Source: Spongiicolonus versatilis
GTDB lineage: Bacteria; Pseudomonadota; Gammaproteobacteria; Arenicellales; Spongiicolonaceae
Reading direction: 5' to 3'
DNA length: 10,894 nt
Assembly (NCBI GenBank): GCA_028286165.1
Contig: JAPYMU010000125.1
Span: 1-10,894 of the forward strand
Part shown: positions 1 to 5,522 of the stretch, in pieces
How positions within the stretch are numbered: position 1 is the stretch's first letter
Layout: each line of letters begins with the position of its first letter
Program-made: the position numbers and the translations under genes
Notes under the pieces: generated by a model
Databases searched by the model: none
Seen by the model: only the letters and a program-made list of their open reading frames with translations
Told to the model about the DNA's origin: nothing

Positions 1-98
1 TGGGGCACCTGGGCCAACAGTTTGCGCGCGGCGGCTTCGCTGAGCGGCTTGGTTTCGCCGCTGCATGGCCGGCAACGTTGATTTTTCAGTTTATCCAC
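1..98 (-). CDS. phhB: Pterin-4a-carbinolamine dehydratase, N-terminal part (cut by left edge)
   Basis: Only the first 32 codons are visible, read leftwards from a GTG at 98-96. The peptide contains QRCRPCSGE followed by KPLSEAAARKLLAQVP, which matches the usual N-terminus of 4a-hydroxytetrahydrobiopterin dehydratase: a Cys-x-x-Cys-x-Gly segment, then a helix ending in LL-x-Q-(V/I)-P before the conserved GW. The family dehydrates the 4a-hydroxy pterin formed by phenylalanine hydroxylase, recycling the cofactor; it is a small cytosolic protein of about 100-115 residues, so roughly two thirds is missing here. An in-frame ATG at 131-129 would add 11 residues, but the GTG start fits the family length better. 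No Shine-Dalgarno is seen. It is divergent from orn. The catalytic histidines lie outside the window, so the call rests on the N-terminus alone. Confidence 0.72.
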   Translation of the reverse strand, partial: MDKLKNQRCRPCSGETKPLSEAAARKLLAQVP

Positions 99-151
99 GG
101 TGTGAACTGTTATAGTGCGGTGCCGTAGCATAGCACGGCCGGCAGTTTTTC
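99..151. promoter_or_regulatory. Divergent promoter region between phhB-like gene and orn
   Basis: This 53-bp gap is AT-richer than its surroundings. On the plus strand TATAGT at 111-116 is preceded by TG at 108-109, giving an extended -10 (TG-N-TATAGT); transcription would start near 123, about 29 nt before the orn ATG. On the minus strand TATAAC (114-109) overlaps it and would start a transcript a few bases before the phhB-like GTG at 98. No good -35 box is seen for either, which suits an extended -10 on the orn side. Overlapping, oppositely facing -10 elements are a known arrangement for bidirectional promoters. Assignment is by eye. Confidence 0.45.
122..139 (+). other. Hairpin in the presumed orn 5' leader
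   Basis: GCCGT (122-126) pairs with ACGGC (135-139), and an inner GC/GC pair (128-129 with 133-134) extends it to a 7-bp stem with one bulged A (127) and an ATA loop. It would lie at the very 5' end of the orn transcript if the -10 at 111-116 is used, and ends 12 nt before the ATG. It could be a leader structure or an operator half-site pair; no protein or ligand can be named. Confidence 0.3.
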
Positions 152-700
152 ATGACCCACAAAAAAAATCCCGCGACGCTGGTGTGGATTGATCTGGAAA
201 TGACCGGCCTGGACCCCGGGCGCGACCGGATTATTGAAATCGCCACGCTGGTCACCGATGACGAACTGGAAATCATCGCCGAGGGCCCGTGCCTGGTGAT
301 TGCACAGTCGGAACAGGCCATCGCCGACATGGACGAATGGAACCGCGACACCCACAGCCGCAGCGGGCTCATTGAACGCGTGCGCTGTTCCGAAATCAGC
401 GAGGCCGAGGCCGAGGCGCAAACGCTGGACTTCATCCGCGAATTCGTGCCGCGCCGCAAGTCGCCGCTGTGCGGCAACACGGTGTGCCAGGACCGCCGCT
501 TCCTGCACAAGTTCATGCCAAAAATCATCGACCACCTCCACTACCGCAACCTCGACGTCAGCAGCATCAAGGAACTGGCGCAGCGCTGGTATGAAGGCGA
601 CTGCCCGGAGTTCGCCAAGAGCAACAGCCACCGCGCGCTGGACGACATCCGCGAATCCATCGCCGAGTTGCGGCACTACCGCAAGGCGTTTTTTCGCTGA
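152..700 (+). CDS. orn: Oligoribonuclease (DEDDh 3'-5' exoribonuclease)
   Basis: This 182-residue protein is the usual length and pattern of Orn, the cytosolic dimeric exonuclease that degrades the shortest RNA fragments (including pGpG from c-di-GMP turnover) to mononucleotides. The DEDDh core is complete: WIDLEMTGLD with D14 and E16, GNTVCQDRRF with D114, and HRALDDIRESI with H160 and D165. The signature usually reads GNS(I)CQDRRF; here GNTVC is a mild variant. The ATG at 152 puts the first strand about ten residues in, as in relatives. No clear Shine-Dalgarno precedes it. An extended -10 lies at 108-116. The next gene begins about 60 bp downstream in the same direction and may be co-transcribed. 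Function is secure from the motif set. Confidence 0.97.
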   Translation: MTHKKNPATLVWIDLEMTGLDPGRDRIIEIATLVTDDELEIIAEGPCLVIAQSEQAIADMDEWNRDTHSRSGLIERVRCSEISEAEAEAQTLDFIREFVPRRKSPLCGNTVCQDRRFLHKFMPKIIDHLHYRNLDVSSIKELAQRWYEGDCPEFAKSNSHRALDDIRESIAELRHYRKAFFR

Positions 701-712
701 TGCGGGCGCGTG

Positions 713-741
713 AACGGTGGCTGCGGCTGCGGAAACGGTGG
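713..741 (+). repeat. Short direct repeat upstream of the ydjM-like gene
   Basis: AACGGTGG occurs at 713-720 and again at 734-741, exactly 21 bp (two helical turns) apart, in the 63-bp gap between orn and the GTG start at 764. The spacing would suit a protein binding one DNA face, but the words are short and GC-rich and could be chance. No LexA-type box is present. Confidence 0.25.
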
Positions 742-763
742 AGTCACAGTTAAAAACGGCGCA

Positions 764-1744
764 GTGGATTCGCTGACCCAACTCACCCTCGGCGCGGCGG
801 TGGGCGAGGCGGTGCTGGGGCGGCGCGCCGGGCGCAAGGCGGCGGCCTGGGGGGCGGTGTGCGGGACGCTGCCGGACCTGGATACGCTGTACCCGTTTGC
901 CGATGCGGTGGCGGCGTTCACCTGGCACCGCGGCTACAGCCATTCGCTGCTGGCGCTGTGCCTGCTGGCGCCGCTGATGGCATGGCTGATTGTTAAAATT
1001 CACCCGCAGGAGCGCGCGCGGCTTCACCGATGGCTGCTGCTGGTCCTGCTGGCGCTGCTGACCCACATACTGCTGGACTGTTTCACCGTTTACGGCACGC
1101 AAATTTTTCTGCCGTTCAGCGATTTGCCGGTGGCGTGGTCGGCGGTGTTTATCATTGATCCGTTTTACACCGTGCCGCTGGCCGCCGGCGTGTTGTGCGC
1201 GGTTTTTTTTCGCCGCCACCGCCGCTGGAATTTTGCCGGCCTCACCCTCAGCGCGGTTTACTTAATCGCCGCGCTGGCGGTGAAAGCGCAGGTGGACGCC
1301 GCCGCCGAACATAACATCGCCGCGCAAAACATCGCCGCGACAAAAACGCTGACCACGCCGGCGCCGTTCAACATCGCGCTGTGGCGGGTGCTGGTGATGG
1401 AGGACGGCGGCTACCGCGAGGGGTTTTATTCGCTGCTGGACGGCGACGGCGGGATTCGTTTCAGCCGCCACGCCAGCGATGACCGTTTGCTCGGCGGCGC
1501 CGGCGGTGAGGATTTCGCGCGCCTGCGGTGGTTCAGCCGGGGTTTTTACAAAGTGTGGCGCGACGGCGACAAAATAATTTTTTCCGACCTGCGCATGGGC
1601 ATGTTGGAGACATATGTTTTCAATTTCGCCCTGGCCAGGGCCGCCGCCGCCGAGCCGGTGGCGCAGCCGGAAACGCCGGACGGTTTTTTTCCCTGGCTTG
1701 CGCGGCGCATTTTTGACAGTAGCGCGATGCCGCCGCAACGGTGA
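764..1744 (+). CDS. YdjM/DUF457-family membrane-bound metal-dependent hydrolase
   Basis: The reading frame opens at GTG 710, but the family normally begins MDSLTQ...LGAAVGEAVLG, which is found here from the GTG at 764 (VDSLTQLTLGAAVGEAVLG), so I start there: 326 residues. Family hallmarks follow: GTLPDLD (D38, D40), WHRGYSHS (H55, H60), THILLD (H101, D105) and FIIDPFYTVP (D132). These His/Asp residues on or between hydrophobic helices (about 62-77, 89-105, 124-150 and 157-175) are thought to bind metal. The C-terminal half, about residues 180-326, is soluble and less conserved. The physiological substrate is unknown; YdjM of E. coli is a LexA-regulated inner membrane protein, but no LexA box is visible here. 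No Shine-Dalgarno lies at usable distance. The gene converges with the minus-strand unit, 5 bp away. Confidence 0.85.
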   Translation: MDSLTQLTLGAAVGEAVLGRRAGRKAAAWGAVCGTLPDLDTLYPFADAVAAFTWHRGYSHSLLALCLLAPLMAWLIVKIHPQERARLHRWLLLVLLALLTHILLDCFTVYGTQIFLPFSDLPVAWSAVFIIDPFYTVPLAAGVLCAVFFRRHRRWNFAGLTLSAVYLIAALAVKAQVDAAAEHNIAAQNIAATKTLTTPAPFNIALWRVLVMEDGGYREGFYSLLDGDGGIRFSRHASDDRLLGGAGGEDFARLRWFSRGFYKVWRDGDKIIFSDLRMGMLETYVFNFALARAAAAEPVAQPETPDGFFPWLARRIFDSSAMPPQR

Positions 1745-1755
1745 CGGCCTCACCG
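1739..1755. other. Inverted repeat containing both convergent stop codons
   Basis: CGGTGA (1739-1744), a 5-nt loop, then TCACCG (1750-1755) form a perfect 6-bp dyad. The TGA stop of the plus-strand hydrolase (1742-1744) and the TGA of the minus-strand membrane protein (1752-1750) each occupy one arm. No T-tract follows on either strand, so it is not a canonical intrinsic terminator, but it could help end or protect both transcripts. Confidence 0.35.
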
Positions 1756-2469
1756 CCGGCATGCGGCGCGGCGGCGGCGGGCGGCGGGCGAGGTTCGCGC
1801 CCAGTGGAAATGCCCCATGGTAACCACCTGCATGGCCAGACTGACGCCGCCAATCAGCAGCAACGGCCAGCCCCGGCCGAAACCCATGGCGGCGCCGAAC
1901 AGCACCAGGGACGTGTCTTTAAGCGCGCTCAATTGGTGCATGCGCAGCGACAAACCGCCGGTGCGGCCTTCGCGGCGAATTTTAACCACCTGGTGGACTG
2001 CGCCCTGCAAAAAAACCAGCGCGGACAGGACAACCAAAGCCTGGGCAACCGCGGCGCTGCGCAACAATGCGGCGGCGCTCATGGCCGGCAGGGCGGCAGC
2101 CGCCAACAGCAGGGCGACGCCGGCGGCAAGCACCATGGCCGGCGCCAGCCCCCGGCGGTCAAGCCACAGCGCATAAAAAACCGCCAGCAAAAGAATCTCC
2201 GCCAGTACGCGCGGCCATACCAGGTAATGGTTCAACGGCTGCAGGCACAAGCCGTAAACCAGCAGCGCATAAAAACCAAAGTAGGAGGCGGCAAAACGGT
2301 TCAGGCTGAGGGCGCTGGTGGGAAGTTCACCGGCCAGCCGGCCGGCGGCGCGCTGCTTTTTTCTTTGCCAGATAAAGCGCACCTGCACAATCAAGCCGCT
2401 CAGCGACAAGGCCATGAAAAACGCGCTGGCCAGGCCTGCAAGGTGGTAATTGCCGGTGAAAAAATCCAT
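1750..2469 (-). CDS. Polytopic membrane protein with two PQ-loop-like halves
   Basis: The frame is open further upstream, but the upstream part overlaps the crotonase gene and has shadow-like composition. I place the start at the ATG 2469-2467, giving 239 residues that begin MDFFTGNYHL and enter a membrane helix at once. About seven hydrophobic segments are visible (near 10-32, 60-78, 84-103, 109-128, 135-155, 184-197, 200-220). Two related stretches stand out: LIVQVRFIW...LSLNRFAASYFGFYALLVYGL (from about 26) and GAVHQVVKI...GLSLRMHQLSALKD (from about 156). This is the layout of PQ-loop/SWEET-like proteins (a Q before a basic helix end, a polar loop, then LS), though the Pro of the PQ pair is absent in both. 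The tail (224-239) is Arg-rich. It lies 37 bp behind the crotonase gene and is probably co-transcribed with it. Substrate unknown; another seven-helix family is possible. Confidence 0.6.
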   Translation of the reverse strand: MDFFTGNYHLAGLASAFFMALSLSGLIVQVRFIWQRKKQRAAGRLAGELPTSALSLNRFAASYFGFYALLVYGLCLQPLNHYLVWPRVLAEILLLAVFYALWLDRRGLAPAMVLAAGVALLLAAAALPAMSAAALLRSAAVAQALVVLSALVFLQGAVHQVVKIRREGRTGGLSLRMHQLSALKDTSLVLFGAAMGFGRGWPLLLIGGVSLAMQVVTMGHFHWARTSPAARRRRAACRR

Positions 2470-2506
2470 TGCAACAGCGGCGCCGCCTATGGACGGCGCG
2501 CGGCCG

Positions 2507-3355
2507 TTATTTTTTGCCGCCGGGAATGGGCGCGCCGGAGTCGCGCTCGGCCACCGCCTGCTTGAAGCCGACCTGCTCGGCGCGCTGTTTGAAGCGGAGG
2601 CCTTCGGGGCTGTGGCGCGCCATGCCGTCAAAAATCGTGGCCAGGGTCTGGGCGGCGGCGAGGCCCATTTGTTCCACGGTTTGGTTGACCATCATTTTCA
2701 TCATCATCAGTTGGTTTTTGGGCACGCCTTTGATGCGGTCGGTCAACTGTTTAACCGCGCCGTCCAACTCGGCGAGGGGCAGCGACTGGTAGACCAGCCC
2801 GAGTTCCTGCGCGCGCCGGCCGGAAATTAAATCGCCGGTGAACAGCATGCGCTTGGCCTTTTCCGCGCCCAGCCGGTACACCCACATGGCGGTGCTCGGG
2901 CAGCCCCAGACGCGCGCCGGCGGGTAGCCGATGCGGGCGTCCTCGTTCATCACGATGATGTCGCTGCACAAGGCGATGTCGCTGCCGCCGGCGACGGCGT
3001 CACCATGCACCCGCGCAATCACCGGTTTGTGGCAGCGCCAGATGGACATCAACTTTTGCGTGCAGCGGCTCATGAATTTGTAGTCCGTCATGGCGTCCCA
3101 CGGCATGTCCTGCACCGCCGGGTTGGCGCCGGACTGCCCGGCGTAAACATTGAGGTCGTAGCCGCCGCAAAATCCGCGCCCGGCGCCGGTGAGCACGATG
3201 ACATGCACCGCGTCGTCATCGCCGGCGCGCTGAAAAGCGGCGGCGATGTCGTCCGGCATGGTTTCGTTGATGGCGTTGAAGCACTCGGGCCGGTTGAGGG
3301 TGATGGCGGCGACGCGGTCGTTCACCTCATACAAAACTTGGCCGGGATTCATCAT
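2507..3355 (-). CDS. Crotonase/enoyl-CoA hydratase-isomerase family protein
   Basis: This 282-residue protein starts at tandem ATGs (3355 or 3352) and opens with VLYEVNDRVAAITLNRPE, the crotonase first strand. The oxyanion-hole segments are GRGFCGGYDLN (60-69) and HGDAVAGGSDIALCSDI (118-133), then ARIGYPPARVWGCPS and the helix FTGDLISGRRAQELGLV. The family handles acyl-CoA thioesters (hydration, isomerisation, hydrolysis, dehalogenation). In classical hydratase, glutamates stand in the GGGCE and QPEI segments; here they align with Asp126 and with the PPA of GYPPARVWG, so the second acid is missing. Ordinary 2-enoyl-CoA hydration is therefore doubtful. The GYPPARVWGCP type resembles actinobacterial and proteobacterial 'crotonase family' proteins of unknown substrate. 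It shares a 48-bp divergent promoter region with dctQ, and the membrane protein gene follows 37 bp behind. Confidence 0.9.
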   Translation of the reverse strand: MMNPGQVLYEVNDRVAAITLNRPECFNAINETMPDDIAAAFQRAGDDDAVHVIVLTGAGRGFCGGYDLNVYAGQSGANPAVQDMPWDAMTDYKFMSRCTQKLMSIWRCHKPVIARVHGDAVAGGSDIALCSDIIVMNEDARIGYPPARVWGCPSTAMWVYRLGAEKAKRMLFTGDLISGRRAQELGLVYQSLPLAELDGAVKQLTDRIKGVPKNQLMMMKMMVNQTVEQMGLAAAQTLATIFDGMARHSPEGLRFKQRAEQVGFKQAVAERDSGAPIPGGKK

Positions 3356-3403
3356 CGGTTTCTGCGGGGGCGGGCGCGCCAGGGTTTGGAATATACTACG
3401 GCC
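3356..3403. promoter_or_regulatory. Divergent promoter region with overlapping -10 boxes
   Basis: The 48-bp gap between the crotonase gene and dctQ has one AT-rich spot. On the plus strand TATACT (3392-3397) is followed by six bases and then the dctQ ATG at 3404, so transcription starting at the usual distance would begin at or next to the A of the start codon, and dctQ might be leaderless. On the minus strand TATATT (3395-3390) overlaps it and gives about a 28-nt leader for the crotonase gene. No convincing -35 box is found for either; a GGCGCGCC palindrome (3373-3380) lies between this spot and the crotonase start. Activator-dependent or bidirectional promoter use is inferred only. Confidence 0.45.
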
Positions 3404-3985
3404 ATGGGATTTTTGCGCGCCATTGCCGCCGCCAACACGGTGCTGCTGCGCATCGGCCGCAACGCCGCCTGGGCGGCGCTGGCGCTGATGGTGGTTTTGA
3501 TTCTGCTGCAGGTGGTGTTTCGTTATGTGTTCAACAACGCGCTTGCCTGGTCCGAGGAGGGCGCGCGTTTTTTGATGCTGTGGATGGCCGGGCTGGTGGC
3601 GCCGTCGGCGTTTCGCTGGGGCGGGTTTGTGGCCATTGACATCGTACCGCGGATGCTGCCGCGCGCCGCCAGTCTGGCGCTGGCGGTTGTACTTTTGGCG
3701 GTGTCCCTGGCCGCCCTCGGCGTCGGCCTGCAGCATGGCTACGCGCACACCATGGGGTTCGGCGGCGGCTTCGATTCATCGTCGCTGCGCATCCCGCTGG
3801 ACCTGGCGGGGCTGGAAAGCATCAAGGTTAAACTGCGCTACATGTACGGCTCGCTGCTGGTGTGCGTGGTGCTGCTGATGTCGGTGAACGTGGAATTAAT
3901 CATGCGCGCCATGGTCAAGTTGGTTGCGCCGCAGCGGCAACTGCCCGGTGACGACATGCCGGCGGACATGGCGAGGGCCGATTGA
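3404..3985 (+). CDS. dctQ: TRAP transporter small permease (DctQ)
   Basis: This 193-residue integral membrane protein carries the DctQ signature QVVFRYVFNNALAWSEEGAR (36-55), continuing FLMLWMAGLVAPSAFR. Four helices are visible at about 22-43, 53-72, 88-110 and 148-168. DctQ forms the membrane complex with DctM and takes ligand-loaded DctP for Na+-driven uptake. The frame is open further upstream, but only the ATG at 3404 gives a normal N-terminus and avoids overlap with the divergent crotonase gene. No Shine-Dalgarno is seen; a TATACT box ends six bases before the ATG. Its stop overlaps the dctM ATG by one base (TGATG), which implies translational coupling. The subunit identifies the transporter class but not the substrate. 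Confidence 0.95.
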   Translation: MGFLRAIAAANTVLLRIGRNAAWAALALMVVLILLQVVFRYVFNNALAWSEEGARFLMLWMAGLVAPSAFRWGGFVAIDIVPRMLPRAASLALAVVLLAVSLAALGVGLQHGYAHTMGFGGGFDSSSLRIPLDLAGLESIKVKLRYMYGSLLVCVVLLMSVNVELIMRAMVKLVAPQRQLPGDDMPADMARAD

Positions 3986-5484
3986 TGCTGACTTTTTTTC
4001 TTCCGGCCTTTCTGTTTTTTCTCATCATCGGCCTGCCGGTGTTTTTCGCGCTGCTGGTGGCGCCGGGGGCGCTGCTGTGGCTGAACGGGCAGGAGCGCGA
4101 CATCGCCCTGCTCTACCGCAATGTGTACAACGGCATGGACAGTTTCCCGCTGATGGCGCTGCCGTTCTTCATCCTGGCCGGGGAAATCATGAACCGCGGC
4201 GGCATCACCACCCGGCTGGTGGAGTTTTCCCAGGCGCTGATGGGGCACCTGCGCGGCGGCCTGGCGCATGTGAACATCCTGTCGTCCATTTTGTTCGCCG
4301 GACTTTCCGGCTCGGCGGTGGCCGACACTTCGGCGCTGGGCTCGGCGCTGATCCCGGCCATGGAGAAAAACAAATACTCGCGCAAGTTCGCCGCCGCCGT
4401 CACCGCCGCCAGTTCGGTGATTGGCCCGATCATTCCGCCGTCCGGAATCATGATCATCTACGCATATGTCATGGGCGAAAGCGTGGCCGCGCTGTTCCTG
4501 GCCGGCATTGTGCCGGGGGTGCTGGTGGGGGCCGGGCTGATGGCGGTGGTGCGCCTGATGGCCGACCACCACAACCTGCCCAAGGCCGAGCGCATCGTGC
4601 ATAAAAACCAGGCCATCTCGCCGCTGGAGGACCGGGTGTCGTTTGTGCTGCTGCGCATGAATTTAGCCGGCCTGCTGGTGGCGCTGTGGGCCGGGGTGTC
4701 GGCGCTGATGCGCGCGGTTGCCGGGGTGGAAGTCAACTTGAATGGCGGGGTTTTGTTTCTGATTTTCCTGCTGCCGGCGCACCTCCTGCTGCGCCGGGTG
4801 AGGGCCATGGTGTCGCCGGACTTCCGCATCATCTGCAAGAAGGCGGTGGCCCCGCTGCAGACGCCGATCATCATCCTCGGCGGAATTTTGGTCGGCTTTT
4901 TCACCCCCACCGAAGCCTCGGCCATCGCCGTGGCATATGCGCTGGCCATTTCGTTCTTTGTTTTGAAGTCGCTGAAACTGCCGCAGTTGCCCGGGGTGCT
5001 GCTGCGCGCCGCCATCGCCTCGTCCACGGTGCTGCTGCTGGTCGGCGCGGCGGTGGCGTTCAAGACCGTGGTCAGCCTGAGCCATGCGCCGCAGCAACTG
5101 GCGTCGCTGATCCTGGGGCTGAGCGAGAACCCGCTGATCCTGCTGTTTCTGATTAACATGCTGCTGTTTGTGGTGGGCATGTTTCTGGATGCGGGCCCGG
5201 CGATCATCATCCTCGGGCCCATACTGGGGCCGATTTTCATCGACCTCGGCGTGCACCCGGTTCACTTCGCCATGATTATGTCGGTGAACCTCACCGTCGG
5301 CCTGGCAACGCCGCCCATGGGCCTGGTATTATTCGTCGCCTCATCGGTGTCCGGCGAGCGGGTTGAGGCCATTTCCCGGGCCATCCTGCCGTTTCTCGCG
5401 GTCGAGGCGCTGGTGATTTTTTTGATAACTTACGTCCCGGCCATTTCCATGACCATTCCGCGGCTGGCGGGGTTTGTCCAATAG
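3985..5484 (+). CDS. dctM: TRAP transporter large permease (DctM), enlarged
   Basis: This is the transport subunit of the TRAP system, 499 residues from the ATG at 3985 (an in-frame TTG lies just before it). GAGGG at 3973-3977 is a good ribosome site at 7 nt spacing. DctM marks include GNGMDSFPLMALPFFILAGEI-type residues (about 49-68), ILFAGLSGSAVADTSALGS (102-120), SSVIGPIIPPSGIMIIYAYV (143-162), ILGGILVGFFTPTEASAIAV (297-316) and SVNLTVGLATPPMGLVLFV (433-451). Typical DctM is about 425 residues. The extra 70 or so lie at about 203-285, between IVPGVL...RLMADHH and LQTPIIILGG, and hold two further hydrophobic stretches (about 222-246 and 253-270). It probably has 12 or more helices plus this insert. 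Substrate follows DctP. Confidence 0.96.
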   Translation: MLTFFLPAFLFFLIIGLPVFFALLVAPGALLWLNGQERDIALLYRNVYNGMDSFPLMALPFFILAGEIMNRGGITTRLVEFSQALMGHLRGGLAHVNILSSILFAGLSGSAVADTSALGSALIPAMEKNKYSRKFAAAVTAASSVIGPIIPPSGIMIIYAYVMGESVAALFLAGIVPGVLVGAGLMAVVRLMADHHNLPKAERIVHKNQAISPLEDRVSFVLLRMNLAGLLVALWAGVSALMRAVAGVEVNLNGGVLFLIFLLPAHLLLRRVRAMVSPDFRIICKKAVAPLQTPIIILGGILVGFFTPTEASAIAVAYALAISFFVLKSLKLPQLPGVLLRAAIASSTVLLLVGAAVAFKTVVSLSHAPQQLASLILGLSENPLILLFLINMLLFVVGMFLDAGPAIIILGPILGPIFIDLGVHPVHFAMIMSVNLTVGLATPPMGLVLFVASSVSGERVEAISRAILPFLAVEALVIFLITYVPAISMTIPRLAGFVQ

Positions 5485-5510
5485 CGGAATACCATCACCC
5501 ACAACCACAC

Positions 5511-5516
5511 GAGGAG
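5511..5516 (+). promoter_or_regulatory. Strong Shine-Dalgarno for dctP
   Basis: GAGGAG followed by AAAAAC places the ATG at 5523 with 6-nt spacing. It is the strongest ribosome site in the window, in keeping with the excess of binding protein over permease that such transporters need. Confidence 0.85.
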
Positions 5517-5522
5517 AAAAAC

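Noticed and set aside
710..763. Earlier GTG start for the ydjM-like gene
   Set aside because: It would add 18 Gly/Cys/Asn-rich residues ahead of the family's normal (M/V)DSLTQ start and brings no better ribosome site.
701..763. LexA box expected from the YdjM comparison
   Set aside because: No CTGT-N8-ACAG or close variant is present before the ydjM-like gene or in the orn promoter region.
110..1219. Long open frame on the minus strand across orn and the ydjM-like gene
   Set aside because: Its product is rich in Gln, Arg, His and Ala without recognisable motifs, and it covers two well-supported plus-strand genes; it is a GC-rich shadow.
1741..2565. Plus-strand frame opposite the PQ-loop-like membrane protein
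   Set aside because: Gln/Gly/Arg/His-rich product typical of an antisense shadow; the minus strand encodes a protein with regular hydrophobic helices.
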